This document shows, in pieces, positions 49,961-57,723 of a stretch of 64,000 nucleotides of DNA. The notes under the pieces were generated by a model. The model had not been told where the DNA came from, ran no database searches, and worked only from the letters and a program-made list of their open reading frames with translations. Source of the DNA: Pseudomonas putida (GTDB taxonomy: Bacteria > Pseudomonadota > Gammaproteobacteria > Pseudomonadales > Pseudomonadaceae). Numbering within the stretch: position 1 is the stretch's first letter; each line of letters begins with the position of its first letter. The stretch is from the NCBI RefSeq assembly GCF_003228315.1, contig NZ_CP029693.1:310001-374000 (forward strand), read 5' to 3'. The translations under genes and the position numbers were made by a program.

Positions 49961-50626
49961 TCACCGCCGTAGATAGGACCCGAAATCTATATCCCCGGCA
50001 CTCAGGATCGCCTGCACGCGGTTATGCACGTTGAGCTTGCGCAATATCGCCGAGACGTGGGCCTTGACCGTGGTTTCGGCGATTTCCAGGGTGTAGGCAA
50101 TCTGTTTGTTCGATTCGCCCTTGGTCATTCGCTCCAGCACCTGCAACTGCTTGCGGGTCAGGGCCTGCAGCAGTTCCGGCGGGATGCTCGGGGTGTCGTT
50201 CATGCGCCGGTGCGATTGGCCGTTGCCCATGCGGATGATGTCCGGAGGCAGGTAGACGTTGCCGTTGAGGATCTGCTGGATGGCATCGGTCATCTGCGTG
50301 CGGGGCGAGGACTTGGTGATGAAACCCACCGCACCGTAAGTGATGGCCTGCAGGACGACCTGCTTGTCCTGCTCGGCGGAGACGATCACCACCGGAATGG
50401 TCGGTGCTTCGTTGCGCAGGTTGATCAGGCCATTGAGCCCGTGCATGCCGGGCATGTTCAGGTCGAGGAGGATCAGGTCCAGGTCATCGTGTTCCTGGGT
50501 CAGTGCCAGGGCGCTGTCGAGGTCGGCGGTTTCCATGACCTCGCTGCCGGTAAAACCATCGCTGATAACGTTGTGTATGGCTTCGCGAAACAGCGGGTGA
50601 TCGTCGGCAATCAGAATTTTGTACAT
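49961..50626 (-). CDS. erbR: NarL/LuxR-type response regulator, ErbR/AgmR/PedR1-like
   Basis: 221 residues: a receiver with ADDHPLFR near 7-14, phospho-Asp55 in [22 protein letters not shown], and Lys in GFITKSS; then a LuxR-type helix-turn-helix [43 protein letters not shown] near 154-196. In P. aeruginosa ErbR activates exaA, exaBC and pqq; in P. putida AgmR/PedR1 activates ped and pqq genes. The position beside nosP-nahK and the PQQ genes fits. I propose it binds the CTACCAAGGTAG-like boxes described at six promoters in this window. Confidence 0.9.
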   Translation of the reverse strand: MYKILIADDHPLFREAIHNVISDGFTGSEVMETADLDSALALTQEHDDLDLILLDLNMPGMHGLNGLINLRNEAPTIPVVIVSAEQDKQVVLQAITYGAVGFITKSSPRTQMTDAIQQILNGNVYLPPDIIRMGNGQSHRRMNDTPSIPPELLQALTRKQLQVLERMTKGESNKQIAYTLEIAETTVKAHVSAILRKLNVHNRVQAILSAGDIDFGSYLRR

Positions 50627-50682
50627 GGCCTTTCACCTCATTATTTTGATTATGGTGTGGCAACAACTCGCAGGCGTAAAGC

Positions 50683-51240
50683 TCAGGGAAAGGGCTCGGG
50701 CCGGGCCGGGGTCAGCGGCAGGTTGGCCGCCTGCCAGGCATCCAGGCCATCGCGGTACCAGTACAGTGACTTATAGCCCAGGCGGGCCGCGCGCCTGGCG
50801 GCATTCCAGCTCAGCCAGCAATCGGCGCGGCAGTAGAAGACCAGCGGTTGCTTGAGGTTGCCACCGGTCAGCTTTTTCAGGTTGCCTTCAAAATAAGCCT
50901 GCCATTGCGGCGTCAGTTCGCCGTCGCCGGTATTGGCCAACCAGTGGCTGCCGGGCAGGTTTTCGTGGGGCTGATCTTCGATGAAGCGGCCTTGCAGCCA
51001 TTGCCGGCGGTAGACGTCGATCAGCAGCGGCGGCGGGTTTTGCTCAAGCAGGGTTTGCAGGACGGGGGTATCGATGAGGGTCGCGTCCTGCATGACGTCC
51101 GGCGTCGGGCTGCGGTACAGGTCGATGCGATAGCCATCGGGGGAAAACAGCGGGGTTTGCGCGTTTGCGCAAGCCAGGCACAGGCTGAGCGACAAAGCAG
51201 CGAGAGAGGGACGCAGCAGGCGACGTCGGGCACGCGGCAT
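50683..51240 (-). CDS. PQQ-dependent catabolism-associated CXXCW-type (rhodanese-like) protein
   Basis: 185 residues with a signal peptide (LRPSLAALSLSLCLACANA, cleavage near 27). A rhodanese-like fold with VFYCRADCWLSWNAARRAARLGYKSLYWYRDGLDAWQAA near 133-171: the CRADCW loop replaces a normal rhodanese active-site loop and defines the family found beside PQQ-linked alcohol systems. It is periplasmic; a redox or sulfur-transfer role toward the quinoprotein system is inferred. It lies between erbR and the ABC exporter genes on the same strand. Confidence 0.88.
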   Translation of the reverse strand: MPRARRRLLRPSLAALSLSLCLACANAQTPLFSPDGYRIDLYRSPTPDVMQDATLIDTPVLQTLLEQNPPPLLIDVYRRQWLQGRFIEDQPHENLPGSHWLANTGDGELTPQWQAYFEGNLKKLTGGNLKQPLVFYCRADCWLSWNAARRAARLGYKSLYWYRDGLDAWQAANLPLTPARPEPFP

Positions 51241-51361
51241 GGGGATTGATCCTTATCGTTATGCGCCCATTACATGCCAGTCGTGGCCGGTTGGGAATGC
51301 GACGATAGGCCGGTAAAACCAGTACTAAAGTCGTAATTTTTCCCCGTTCAATGAAGAACTC

Positions 51362-51454
51362 CTGTGGGAGCGAGCCTGCTCGCGATTGCGATTTGTCAGT
51401 CACATCAGTGTTTGATGTGCCACCGCGTTCGCGAGCAGGCTCGCTCCTACAGGG
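51362..51454. repeat. REP doublet 10 (REPIN)
   Basis: CTGTGGGAGCGAGCCTGCTCGCGATT (51362) and inverted TTCGCGAGCAGGCTCGCTCCTACAGG (51429-51454), between the ABC permease stop and the CXXCW gene start. Any transcript from the ABC operon into the CXXCW gene would cross it. Confidence 0.94.
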
Positions 51455-51465
51455 GATGGGTTTTG

Positions 51466-52257
51466 TCAGGTGGATTTGCGCAGGGCCGCGTGTTGGGGGT
51501 TGAAGGTCAGGACGGCAAGGAGCGCGAATACCAGCGTCAGCCCCGCACAAACGCCCAGCGCCAGCGGGTTGAACCGCTCATACAGGGCAAATCGCACCAG
51601 CTCCACCGCATGGCTGAACGGATTGATCGCGCACAGCCAATACAACCATTCACTGGCCTCGCGCATTTTCCACAGCGGATACAGCGCCGATGACAGGAAA
51701 AACAGCGGGAAGATCACGAAATTCATCACCCCGGCGAAGTTCTCCAGCTGGCGGATGGCGTTGGACAGCAACAACCCCAGGGCGCTGAGCATCAACGCCA
51801 CCAGCAACAGCGCCGGCAGGGCCAGCAGCAAGCCCATGGCCGGTGGCTGCACGCCGTAGACCCAGGCAATCGCCAGGAAGGCATACACCTGCACCAGCGA
51901 AATCAGCGACGTCGCCAGCAGCTTGCTGCACAGCAGAAAGATCCGGGGCAGGGGGCTGGTCAGCAGCACGCGCATGCTGCCCATTTCCCGGTCGTAGACC
52001 ATCGACAGCGAACCCTGCATGCCGTTGAACAGCAGGATCATGCAGGCCAGGCCCGGGATGATGTAGACCTCGTAGGGAATGTAGGTGTCGTAGGGTTCGA
52101 TGATGGCGATGCCCAGTGCCGCGCGAAAGCCGGCGGCGAACACCAGCAGCCACAGCAGCGGCCGCACCAGGGCGCTGAGAAATCGCGTGCGTTGCAGCAC
52201 GAAGCGCAGCCACTCGCGCAGGACGATGCCGCGCAAACATTGCCAGTAAGCGTTCAT
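51466..52257 (-). CDS. ABC-2 type permease of PQQ alcohol dehydrogenase-associated exporter
   Basis: 263 residues, six membrane helices of the ABC-2 type (FLSALVRPLLWLLVFAAGFRAAL near 25-47; IPGLACMILLFNGMQGSLSMVYDREMGSMRVLLTSPLPRIFLLCSKLLATSL near 68-119; NFVIFPLFFLSSALYPLWKM). It pairs with the ATPase gene that overlaps it by ATGA. The family travels with PQQ-dependent alcohol catabolism, possibly exporting or inserting a lipid or hydrophobic substance; cargo unknown. Confidence 0.9.
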   Translation of the reverse strand: MNAYWQCLRGIVLREWLRFVLQRTRFLSALVRPLLWLLVFAAGFRAALGIAIIEPYDTYIPYEVYIIPGLACMILLFNGMQGSLSMVYDREMGSMRVLLTSPLPRIFLLCSKLLATSLISLVQVYAFLAIAWVYGVQPPAMGLLLALPALLLVALMLSALGLLLSNAIRQLENFAGVMNFVIFPLFFLSSALYPLWKMREASEWLYWLCAINPFSHAVELVRFALYERFNPLALGVCAGLTLVFALLAVLTFNPQHAALRKST

Positions 52258-52985
52258 CGGGCAGCTCCCGTGGTGGTCAGGCGAGTGAAGGCCGAGTCAA
52301 GGTCGCCGCCGTGTTCCAGGCTCAGTGCATCGGCCTGTCCGCTGGCGACCAGCCGGCCCTGATGGAGAATCAGCAAATCGTCGCAGGGCTGCACTTCATC
52401 GAGCAAATGGGTGGTCCAGAGCACGCTGATCCGTTGTTCGCGGCACAGGCTGCGAATGTGCCGGTTGAGCGCCAGGCGGCTGGCTGGATCAAGCCCCGCG
52501 CTGGCTTCATCCAGCAACAGCAGGCGCGGTTGATGGAGCAAGGCCCGGGCGATCTCCACCCGGCGGCGATGGCCGCCATTGAGGTTGCGCACCCGCTCGG
52601 CGCGACGCTCATCCAGCCCCTGGCGATCCAGTTCCGCATCGACGCGCAGGCCGGTCTCGCGTCGCGACAAACCATGCAGGGCGGCGTGATAGCGCAGGTT
52701 CTGTTCAACGCTGAGGTCCAGGTCCAGGGTGCTTTGCTGGAACACCACGCCCAACTGTTTGAGCGCTGGGCGCGGTGCCTGGCGCAATGAACAGCCACCC
52801 ACCCGGATATCGCCGTGCTGCAGATCATAGAGCCGGGTCAGCAGGGCGATCAGCGTTGACTTGCCCGCGCCGTTGGGCCCCAGCAACGCGGCGAAGCGGC
52901 CCGGCGCCAGGCTGAAATTCACCTGGCGCAACGCTTCCCGGGGGCCATAGGAGAAACTCAGGTCGCTGACTTCCAGGGCGTTCAT
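52254..52985 (-). CDS. ABC transporter ATPase of PQQ alcohol dehydrogenase-associated exporter
   Basis: 243 residues: Walker A LLGPNGAGKSTLI near 34-46, Q-loop GVVFQQSTLDLDLSV, signature NLNGGHRRRVEIARALLHQPRLLLLDEASAGLDP near 138-171. The signature is LNGGH rather than LSGGQ. It powers the ABC-2 permease; start and stop overlap both neighbours by four bases, so permease, ATPase and beta-propeller protein are translationally coupled. Confidence 0.92.
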   Translation of the reverse strand: MNALEVSDLSFSYGPREALRQVNFSLAPGRFAALLGPNGAGKSTLIALLTRLYDLQHGDIRVGGCSLRQAPRPALKQLGVVFQQSTLDLDLSVEQNLRYHAALHGLSRRETGLRVDAELDRQGLDERRAERVRNLNGGHRRRVEIARALLHQPRLLLLDEASAGLDPASRLALNRHIRSLCREQRISVLWTTHLLDEVQPCDDLLILHQGRLVASGQADALSLEHGGDLDSAFTRLTTTGAAR

Positions 52986-53941
52986 GGCGTCACCACCACA
53001 CCCCAGGGATAGCGCCCGACCTTCACCGACTTGCTGACCTTGAGGCTCTCGACATCGATCACCGACACATCGCCGCTGACGCCATTGGTGGCGAGCAATT
53101 GCTTCTGGTCCGGGGTAAACGCCAGTTGCCAGACGCGCCGGCCCACCAGCAGGTAGTCGAGTACCTCGAAGGTTTTGGCATCGATGACCGCCACGTGATT
53201 GGCCGGGCCCAGGGCCACGAAGGCGTACTTGCCGTCGGCGCTGAGCTTGATGCCCACGGGCTGCACCTTGTCCGGGTGCACGCCCTTGATCTGGAAGTTC
53301 AGGGTCTTGAGGACGTGGCGGCTGGCGACGTCGAGGATCGTCACCGTGCCGCCGATTTCCGCCGAGGCCCAGAGCTGCTTGCCGTCATTGCTGAACTCGA
53401 CGAAACGCGGACGCTGATCCACTAGCGTGCTGTCAGCCAGAGTCTGGGTGCTGGTGTCGATCCAGTGCAGCATGTTGGTGGTTTCGCTGGTATTCACTGC
53501 CCACTTGCCGTCGGGGCTGACCGCCATGCCTTCGGGCTCGACGCCGACGTTGATCTGGCCGAGGACCTTGGAGGTTTCGGTGTCGATCACGGTCACCAGT
53601 GCATCGTCTTCGTTGGAGACGTACAGCCAGCGGTTGTTGGGGTGCAGGGCGAATTGCTCCGGGTCCTTGCCCGAGGGCAGTTCCTTGATGATCTTGCGGG
53701 TGGCCACGTCCATCACCTGGACCCGGTCCGAGTCGCTGGCGCAGATGTAAAGGAGCTTGTTGTCATGGGACAGCAGCAGGCCACGAGGGCGCTGGCCGAC
53801 GGGCAGGGTCTCGGTGACTTGCAGGGTCTGCATGTCGATCAGGCTCAGGTTGTTGTCCTTTTCATTGGAGACCCAGGCGGTGCTGGCGACGGCATGGCCG
53901 GCGACAAGCAACAGGGCGCAGCAAGGCAGGGTGTGGCGCAT
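52982..53941 (-). CDS. YVTN-type beta-propeller protein associated with PQQ catabolism
   Basis: 319 residues with a signal peptide (MRHTLPCCALLLVAGHAVAS) and seven blades of YVTN type, each with a pattern like VSNEKDNNLSLIDMQTLQVTETLPVG, ICASDSDRVQVMDVATRKIIKELPSG, VSNEDDALVTVIDTETSKVLGQINVG. The periplasmic propeller probably acts as a scaffold or cofactor-handling protein for the exporter/dehydrogenase system. It is not itself a quinoprotein: the tryptophan-docking motifs are absent. Confidence 0.88.
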   Translation of the reverse strand: MRHTLPCCALLLVAGHAVASTAWVSNEKDNNLSLIDMQTLQVTETLPVGQRPRGLLLSHDNKLLYICASDSDRVQVMDVATRKIIKELPSGKDPEQFALHPNNRWLYVSNEDDALVTVIDTETSKVLGQINVGVEPEGMAVSPDGKWAVNTSETTNMLHWIDTSTQTLADSTLVDQRPRFVEFSNDGKQLWASAEIGGTVTILDVASRHVLKTLNFQIKGVHPDKVQPVGIKLSADGKYAFVALGPANHVAVIDAKTFEVLDYLLVGRRVWQLAFTPDQKQLLATNGVSGDVSVIDVESLKVSKSVKVGRYPWGVVVTP

Positions 53942-53969
53942 GGCAGTTTCCTTGTTTTAGTTGTTGTGA

Positions 53970-55154
53970 TCAGGGAAAGCGGCAACTGACCTCGGGCTTG
54001 TCGTAACCCAGGCTGTCCATCTCGTTGAATGGGTGCAGGAAGCCGTCCTGTGGCGAAGTGCTGACCAGCGCCCGGGGCTGCACGATGGGGATCGGCTGGC
54101 GCAACTGGCCGTTCCACGGGCGGTAACTGAGCTTGCGTCCCTTGAAACCGTCCAGCGGCAACTGATCGCTGATTTCCAGGGTGCGGATCGCCATCGGTTC
54201 GCTCTGGCGCAGTTTGCTCACGGCACTGGCGACGCTGCGCACGGCCATCCACGCGGCGAAATCACGGTCGTTCATCCAGCGTCCGGCGAGGGCCTCGAAG
54301 CGCTTTTGCAATTGGGCGGCGCCATAGGTTTCCACGGTCTTGTGCCAACCTGTCGGAATCAGGCCCTGGGTGCCGGCGACCGGGCGCGGATACCAGGTCT
54401 GGTAGGGAACGTATTCGCCGAAGTCGCCACGTTCGTCCGCCACCAGCACCACGTCGTATTCGGCGGTCTGGGTGAACAGCGGCATGTCGGCCTGGGCACT
54501 GCGCCGCTGATCGTTATCGAAGCTCCAGGGTTTCTCCGCCACCAGTTGCAGGCCGAAGCGCTTGGCCGCGCGGCGCAGGGCCGCGGCGTAGGCCTGATCG
54601 TCCGGCGTCGGGCCGACGATCAGCAGCGCCCGCTGCCATTTGCGCACCACCAGAAACTGCGCCAGTGCATCGGCCAGCATCGCCCGGCTCGGCAGACTGT
54701 GCAGCACGTTTGGCAGGCAGTCGGTGGTGCGCAGGCTGTCATCGGGGCTGCCGGCGTTGAACAGCAGGCTGTCGGGCAGGGCTGCACTGAGTTGGCGCAG
54801 GCTGTCCGCCGGTGCATTCACCACGAACAGGCGCAGGCCCTGTTCATGCTGGGTCCTGGCTGCTTCGAGCAAGGCTTCGGGGCTGTCGGCGCTGGCGCTC
54901 TCCAGGCTGTAGCTGTGATTGAGAAAACGCCCGGTGCTGTTGCTGTCGATAATCGCCAGTTCAGCGCCGCGCAGTCCGGCGTCGGCGGGTTCGGGAATGA
55001 CGTTGGACAGCAGCGGGCCGGGGTCGAGGCGATAGCCCAGGTAGCCGATTCGTACCTGCAAGGGGGCGTCGGCAGCCTGGCTCAGGGATGCCAGCCCGGC
55101 GGCACAGGCGATCGCCAACAGGTAGGTCAGGGCACAAGAGGCTAGCTGGCGCAT
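53970..55154 (-). CDS. Periplasmic branched-chain-type binding protein of the PQQ-associated ABC system
   Basis: 394 residues: signal peptide MRQLASCALTYLLAIACAAGLASLSQA, then a Leu/Ile/Val-binding-protein-like fold (VRIGYLGYRLDPGPLLS; AELAIIDSNSTGRF; KWQRALLIVGPTPDDQAYAAALRRAAKRFGLQLV). An ABC importer-type protein encoded with an ABC-2 exporter is unusual but is the standard layout of this PQQ-associated set. Start 55154 has TGGAG 6 bases upstream. First gene of the minus-strand operon (binding protein, propeller, ATPase, permease), reading from a promoter inferred at 55180-55244. Confidence 0.87.
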   Translation of the reverse strand: MRQLASCALTYLLAIACAAGLASLSQAADAPLQVRIGYLGYRLDPGPLLSNVIPEPADAGLRGAELAIIDSNSTGRFLNHSYSLESASADSPEALLEAARTQHEQGLRLFVVNAPADSLRQLSAALPDSLLFNAGSPDDSLRTTDCLPNVLHSLPSRAMLADALAQFLVVRKWQRALLIVGPTPDDQAYAAALRRAAKRFGLQLVAEKPWSFDNDQRRSAQADMPLFTQTAEYDVVLVADERGDFGEYVPYQTWYPRPVAGTQGLIPTGWHKTVETYGAAQLQKRFEALAGRWMNDRDFAAWMAVRSVASAVSKLRQSEPMAIRTLEISDQLPLDGFKGRKLSYRPWNGQLRQPIPIVQPRALVSTSPQDGFLHPFNEMDSLGYDKPEVSCRFP

Positions 55155-55179
55155 GGGGCACTCCATTTCAGGTAGCGCC

Positions 55180-55244
55180 AGCATAGGAAGCCCTTGGCAG
55201 GGTGGAAATATGCAGAAAGTATCGACCAGCTTGTACCAAGGTAG
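55180..55244 (-). promoter_or_regulatory. Putative ErbR-box promoter of the ABC operon (58-base spacing)
   Basis: Read on the minus strand: box CTACCTTGGTAC (55244-55233) and -10 hexamer TATGCT (55185-55180). TACC to hexamer is 58 bases, as for pedF and pedH. The box TACCAAGGTA is palindromic and is also used on the plus strand. Confidence 0.5.
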
Positions 55245-55275
55245 TAACGGCCCGTGGTCGGCGCGGTTCTAGCAT
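55233..55275 (+). promoter_or_regulatory. Putative ErbR-box promoter of the small-peptide gene (36-base spacing)
   Basis: Box GTACCAAGGTAG (55233-55244) and -10 hexamer TAGCAT (55270-55275); TACC to hexamer 36 bases. The predicted transcript start near 55282 leaves about 28 bases before the ATG at 55310. Confidence 0.55.
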
Positions 55276-55309
55276 GGCCCTTGCAGCCATGACTCCGGAG
55301 GGACTGACC

Positions 55310-55432
55310 ATGCGCATCGTCAAGGCACTGCTGTTGCCCTTTCTGCTGATCCTCACCCTGATCGGCGTCGACCGGCTCCACGGCCCGCGTCCCGTGCCGC
55401 CGCCATTTTTGCCCGCGCCGGCGGGGCGCTAG
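55310..55432 (+). CDS. 40-residue single-helix membrane peptide
   Basis: MRIVKALLLPFLLILTLIGV followed by DRLHGPRPVPPPFLPAPAGR: one hydrophobic helix (residues 4-20) and a Pro/Arg-rich tail. The ATG is preceded at 7 bases by GGAGGG, one of the best ribosome sites in the window, and the gene has its own box/-10 promoter. It sits exactly where pedE lies in P. putida, between the divergent ABC operon and pedF. I do not recognise it. It could stabilise a membrane complex of the alcohol oxidation system. The alternative, an unused short frame, is less likely given both signals. Confidence 0.6.
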   Translation: MRIVKALLLPFLLILTLIGVDRLHGPRPVPPPFLPAPAGR

Positions 55433-55464
55433 GGTTCCCCGTCGACGTCCCGCCGATCGCCTTA

Positions 55465-55529
55465 CTACCAAGGGATTAGACGCCGGCCACCAAAGCAGCA
55501 TGGGGCCAGTGCGCCGGGGTTTCTAAGAT
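55465..55529 (+). promoter_or_regulatory. Putative ErbR-box promoter of pedF (58-base spacing)
   Basis: Box CTACCAAGGGAT (55465-55476) and -10 hexamer TAAGAT (55524-55529); TACC to hexamer 58 bases. The inferred start near 55536 fits the pedF ATG at 55582. Confidence 0.55.
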
Positions 55530-55581
55530 GGTCGCCATAGCCTCTGCCAAGAGGTTTTGCGTGCAACCTGAGGGCATAACA

Positions 55582-56043
55582 ATGACAACGAAACGCAACG
55601 CCTTGCTCGTCACCGGACTGTTGGCCGGTCTTATCAGCGCCGGTTCCGTGTGGGCCCACGGCAATGTGGTGCCACAGGCCGTGGAGACCAAAGGACTGAC
55701 CGCGATCAAGGATTCCGGCGTGCCGGTCGATGCCGACGGTTGGGCATCGGTGAATCCCTACCGTACTTCCCCTGAACACGACAAGGCCGTGGAAATCGGC
55801 TCGTCGGCCTACAACCAGAACTGCGCGGCCTGTCATGGCCTGGAAGCCAAGTCCGGCGGCATCGCCCCCGATCTGCGTATGCTCGATGCCGCTGACGCCG
55901 GCGATGAATGGTTCGTCGAGCGAGTGCGCCATGGCGCAGTGCGCGACGGTCGGGTGTACATGCCGAAAATGGCGGACTACCTGAGTCAGGAAGCACTGTG
56001 GGCGGTTCGCACTTACCTGGACACCGTGCACGTCGAGGAGTGA
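55582..56043 (+). CDS. pedF: Cytochrome c-550 of the quinoprotein alcohol dehydrogenase system
   Basis: 153 residues: signal peptide MTTKRNALLVTGLLAGLISAGSVWA, class I c-type haem site NCAACHGLEAKSGG near 80-93 and Met ligand in GRVYMPKMADYL near 127. It accepts electrons from the PQQ dehydrogenase in the periplasm and passes them to a terminal oxidase. In P. putida the gene next to pedE is pedF; in P. aeruginosa exaB is its counterpart. Start 55582 has AGGGC upstream; a longer frame would begin before the inferred transcript start. The next gene begins 4 bases later. Confidence 0.9.
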   Translation: MTTKRNALLVTGLLAGLISAGSVWAHGNVVPQAVETKGLTAIKDSGVPVDADGWASVNPYRTSPEHDKAVEIGSSAYNQNCAACHGLEAKSGGIAPDLRMLDAADAGDEWFVERVRHGAVRDGRVYMPKMADYLSQEALWAVRTYLDTVHVEE

Positions 56044-56047
56044 CGCC

Positions 56048-56923
56048 ATGCGCCTGCTTGCGATGTTGCTCGGCGCGGTGTGGCTGTGCTGCCAGTCGGT
56101 GCAGGCGCAGGTGCGCAACTACGATGAAATGATCGCCGCCGGGGAGCTGAAGGTGGCGGTGTACAAGGACTTCGCGCCCTACAGTTTCGAGCAGGCCGGC
56201 CAGCCCCGGGGCGTCGACGTGGAGCTGGCCCAGGCGTTGGCCAAGGCGTTGGGCGTGCGCCTGACGCTGATCTGGGCGCCGCCCGGCGAAAAGCTCGACG
56301 ACGACCTGCGAGATTACATCTGGCGTGCCAGTGCCTTGCACAACCAGCAACTGGCCGACCTGATGATGCGTGTGCCTTACGATCGCGATTACGCGCAGAA
56401 ACGCAACGAACTCGGCGAACTGGAAAACGGCCACGTGGTGATGTTCGGGCCGTACCAGAACGAGCAATGGCAGGTCGCCTATGACCGTCGCCGCCTGGAC
56501 AAGGTCGCCAGTGTCGCGGTGTTCGAGCAGCACCCGATCGGCGTCGAAGTCGACAGCGTGCCGTCGTTCTACCTGACGTCGGTGTTCAACGGCATGCTCG
56601 CCGGCAAGACCCACCACTATCCGGGCGTCGCCCAGGCGTTTGCCGCCATGAAGGCCGGCGAAGTCGATGCGGTCATGGCGATGCGCGGCGAAATCGACTG
56701 GCAAGTGCATGAAGCCGCCGACCCGCAATTGGCCTTGGCGCAGAACGCCTATCCGAACATGGGCAAGCAGCTCTGGGAGATCGGCATGGCGGTGCACGAG
56801 AGCAATCGGCAACTGGCCTATGCCGTGGAGGAAGCGCTGGAGGGGTTGATCCGCGACGGTACGCTGAAAACCCTCTACGGCCATTACGGCCTGCGTTATG
56901 ACGTGCCCGAGATGTATCAATAG
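56048..56923 (+). CDS. pedG: Quinoprotein dehydrogenase-associated periplasmic binding protein
   Basis: 291 residues: signal peptide MRLLAMLLGAVWLCCQSVQA and a family-3 solute-binding fold (GELKVAVYKDFAPYSFEQAGQPRGVDVELAQALAKALGV near 33-71; MRVPYDRDYAQKRNELGELENGHVVMFGPYQNE; AAMKAGEVDAVMAMRGEIDW). It is of the MoxJ-like group that accompanies quinoprotein dehydrogenases instead of a transporter. It may help mature or load the dehydrogenase. Tightly linked to pedF (4 bases) and the SoxYZ-like gene (9 bases). Confidence 0.87.
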   Translation: MRLLAMLLGAVWLCCQSVQAQVRNYDEMIAAGELKVAVYKDFAPYSFEQAGQPRGVDVELAQALAKALGVRLTLIWAPPGEKLDDDLRDYIWRASALHNQQLADLMMRVPYDRDYAQKRNELGELENGHVVMFGPYQNEQWQVAYDRRRLDKVASVAVFEQHPIGVEVDSVPSFYLTSVFNGMLAGKTHHYPGVAQAFAAMKAGEVDAVMAMRGEIDWQVHEAADPQLALAQNAYPNMGKQLWEIGMAVHESNRQLAYAVEEALEGLIRDGTLKTLYGHYGLRYDVPEMYQ

Positions 56924-56932
56924 GAGCAGGTT

Positions 56933-57694
56933 ATGAAATGGCAAAGGAGTTGTCTGTTGGCCTGCTGTCTGAGCCTGAGCGTGCACGCCGCCGATGTCGA
57001 TCCGGGCAAGGACCCGGTGCCTTCGGTGATGTGGGGCTTTTATCAGAAGCAGTTTCTTGGCGATGCGCCGTACGTGTTCGATCAGCGGGTCAAGCTGCTG
57101 GCACCGCCGTTCGCCGAGGATGCACGGCAAGTGCCGCTGGAGATCGACGCCCGGGCGTTCAAGGGCGACGTGGTGAGAATCCTCGCCTGGGCGGAACTCA
57201 ACCCCTTGCCGAAAATCGTCGATTTCGAGCCGGTGGCCGGTGTGCTGCCGTGGCTGTCGATCCGTATTCGCGTGGAGCAGGCCACGCCGTTGCGCGCCGC
57301 GGTGCTGACCCGTGACGGGCTGTGGCATGTCGGCTCGACCCTGATCGATGCGGCCGGTGGCGGTTGCACCGCGCCGAGCGTGGTACGCACCGAAGCGGGC
57401 TGGGAGGAACATGTCGGCGAGGTGCTGGGTGGCCGCTACCCGCGCAAGGATTTCAGTCGCTTGCGCTTGCAGGTGGCGCATCCGATGGACAACGGCATGG
57501 TCAGCGGCATTCCCGAGTTCTACATCAATCATGCCGAGCTGCGTGATCAACAGGATCAGCTCCTGGCCCGCCTCGAACTGTTTCCCGCCGTCAGCGAAAA
57601 CCCCAGCCTGGCCTTCGATCTGGAAGGGGCAGGGCAGACGCGCCTGTTGTTGCGCGATAACAGCGGCAACCAATTCGATGCGTCGATCCCCTGA
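56933..57694 (+). CDS. Quinoprotein dehydrogenase-associated SoxYZ-like carrier
   Basis: 253 residues: signal peptide MKWQRSCLLACCLSLSVHA; a SoxY-like half ending in AAGGGCTAPS with a conserved Cys near 145 (the sulfur-carrier Cys lies in a similar Gly-rich motif in SoxY, but at the C-terminus); and a SoxZ-like half (LRLQVAHPMDNGMVSG...FYINHAELRDQQ). A fused SoxYZ carrier beside PQQ dehydrogenases together with a zinc metallohydrolase is known as a quinoprotein relay pair; its cargo is not established. Periplasmic; between pedG and the metallohydrolase. Confidence 0.85.
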   Translation: MKWQRSCLLACCLSLSVHAADVDPGKDPVPSVMWGFYQKQFLGDAPYVFDQRVKLLAPPFAEDARQVPLEIDARAFKGDVVRILAWAELNPLPKIVDFEPVAGVLPWLSIRIRVEQATPLRAAVLTRDGLWHVGSTLIDAAGGGCTAPSVVRTEAGWEEHVGEVLGGRYPRKDFSRLRLQVAHPMDNGMVSGIPEFYINHAELRDQQDQLLARLELFPAVSENPSLAFDLEGAGQTRLLLRDNSGNQFDASIP

Positions 57695-57723
57695 GCCCCA
57701 TTTTCCTGAAACAGGAGCCTGAC

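Noticed and set aside
51269..51335. Possible ErbR box upstream of the CXXCW gene (TACGACTTTAG on the minus strand)
   Set aside because: Only 7 of 12 positions fit, and the nearest good hexamer (TGTAAT) is 61 bases away rather than 36 or 58.
55433..55581. Remnant of a deleted pedE gene before pedF
   Set aside because: The 149 bases contain no recognisable quinoprotein motif in any frame; they are accounted for by the pedF promoter.
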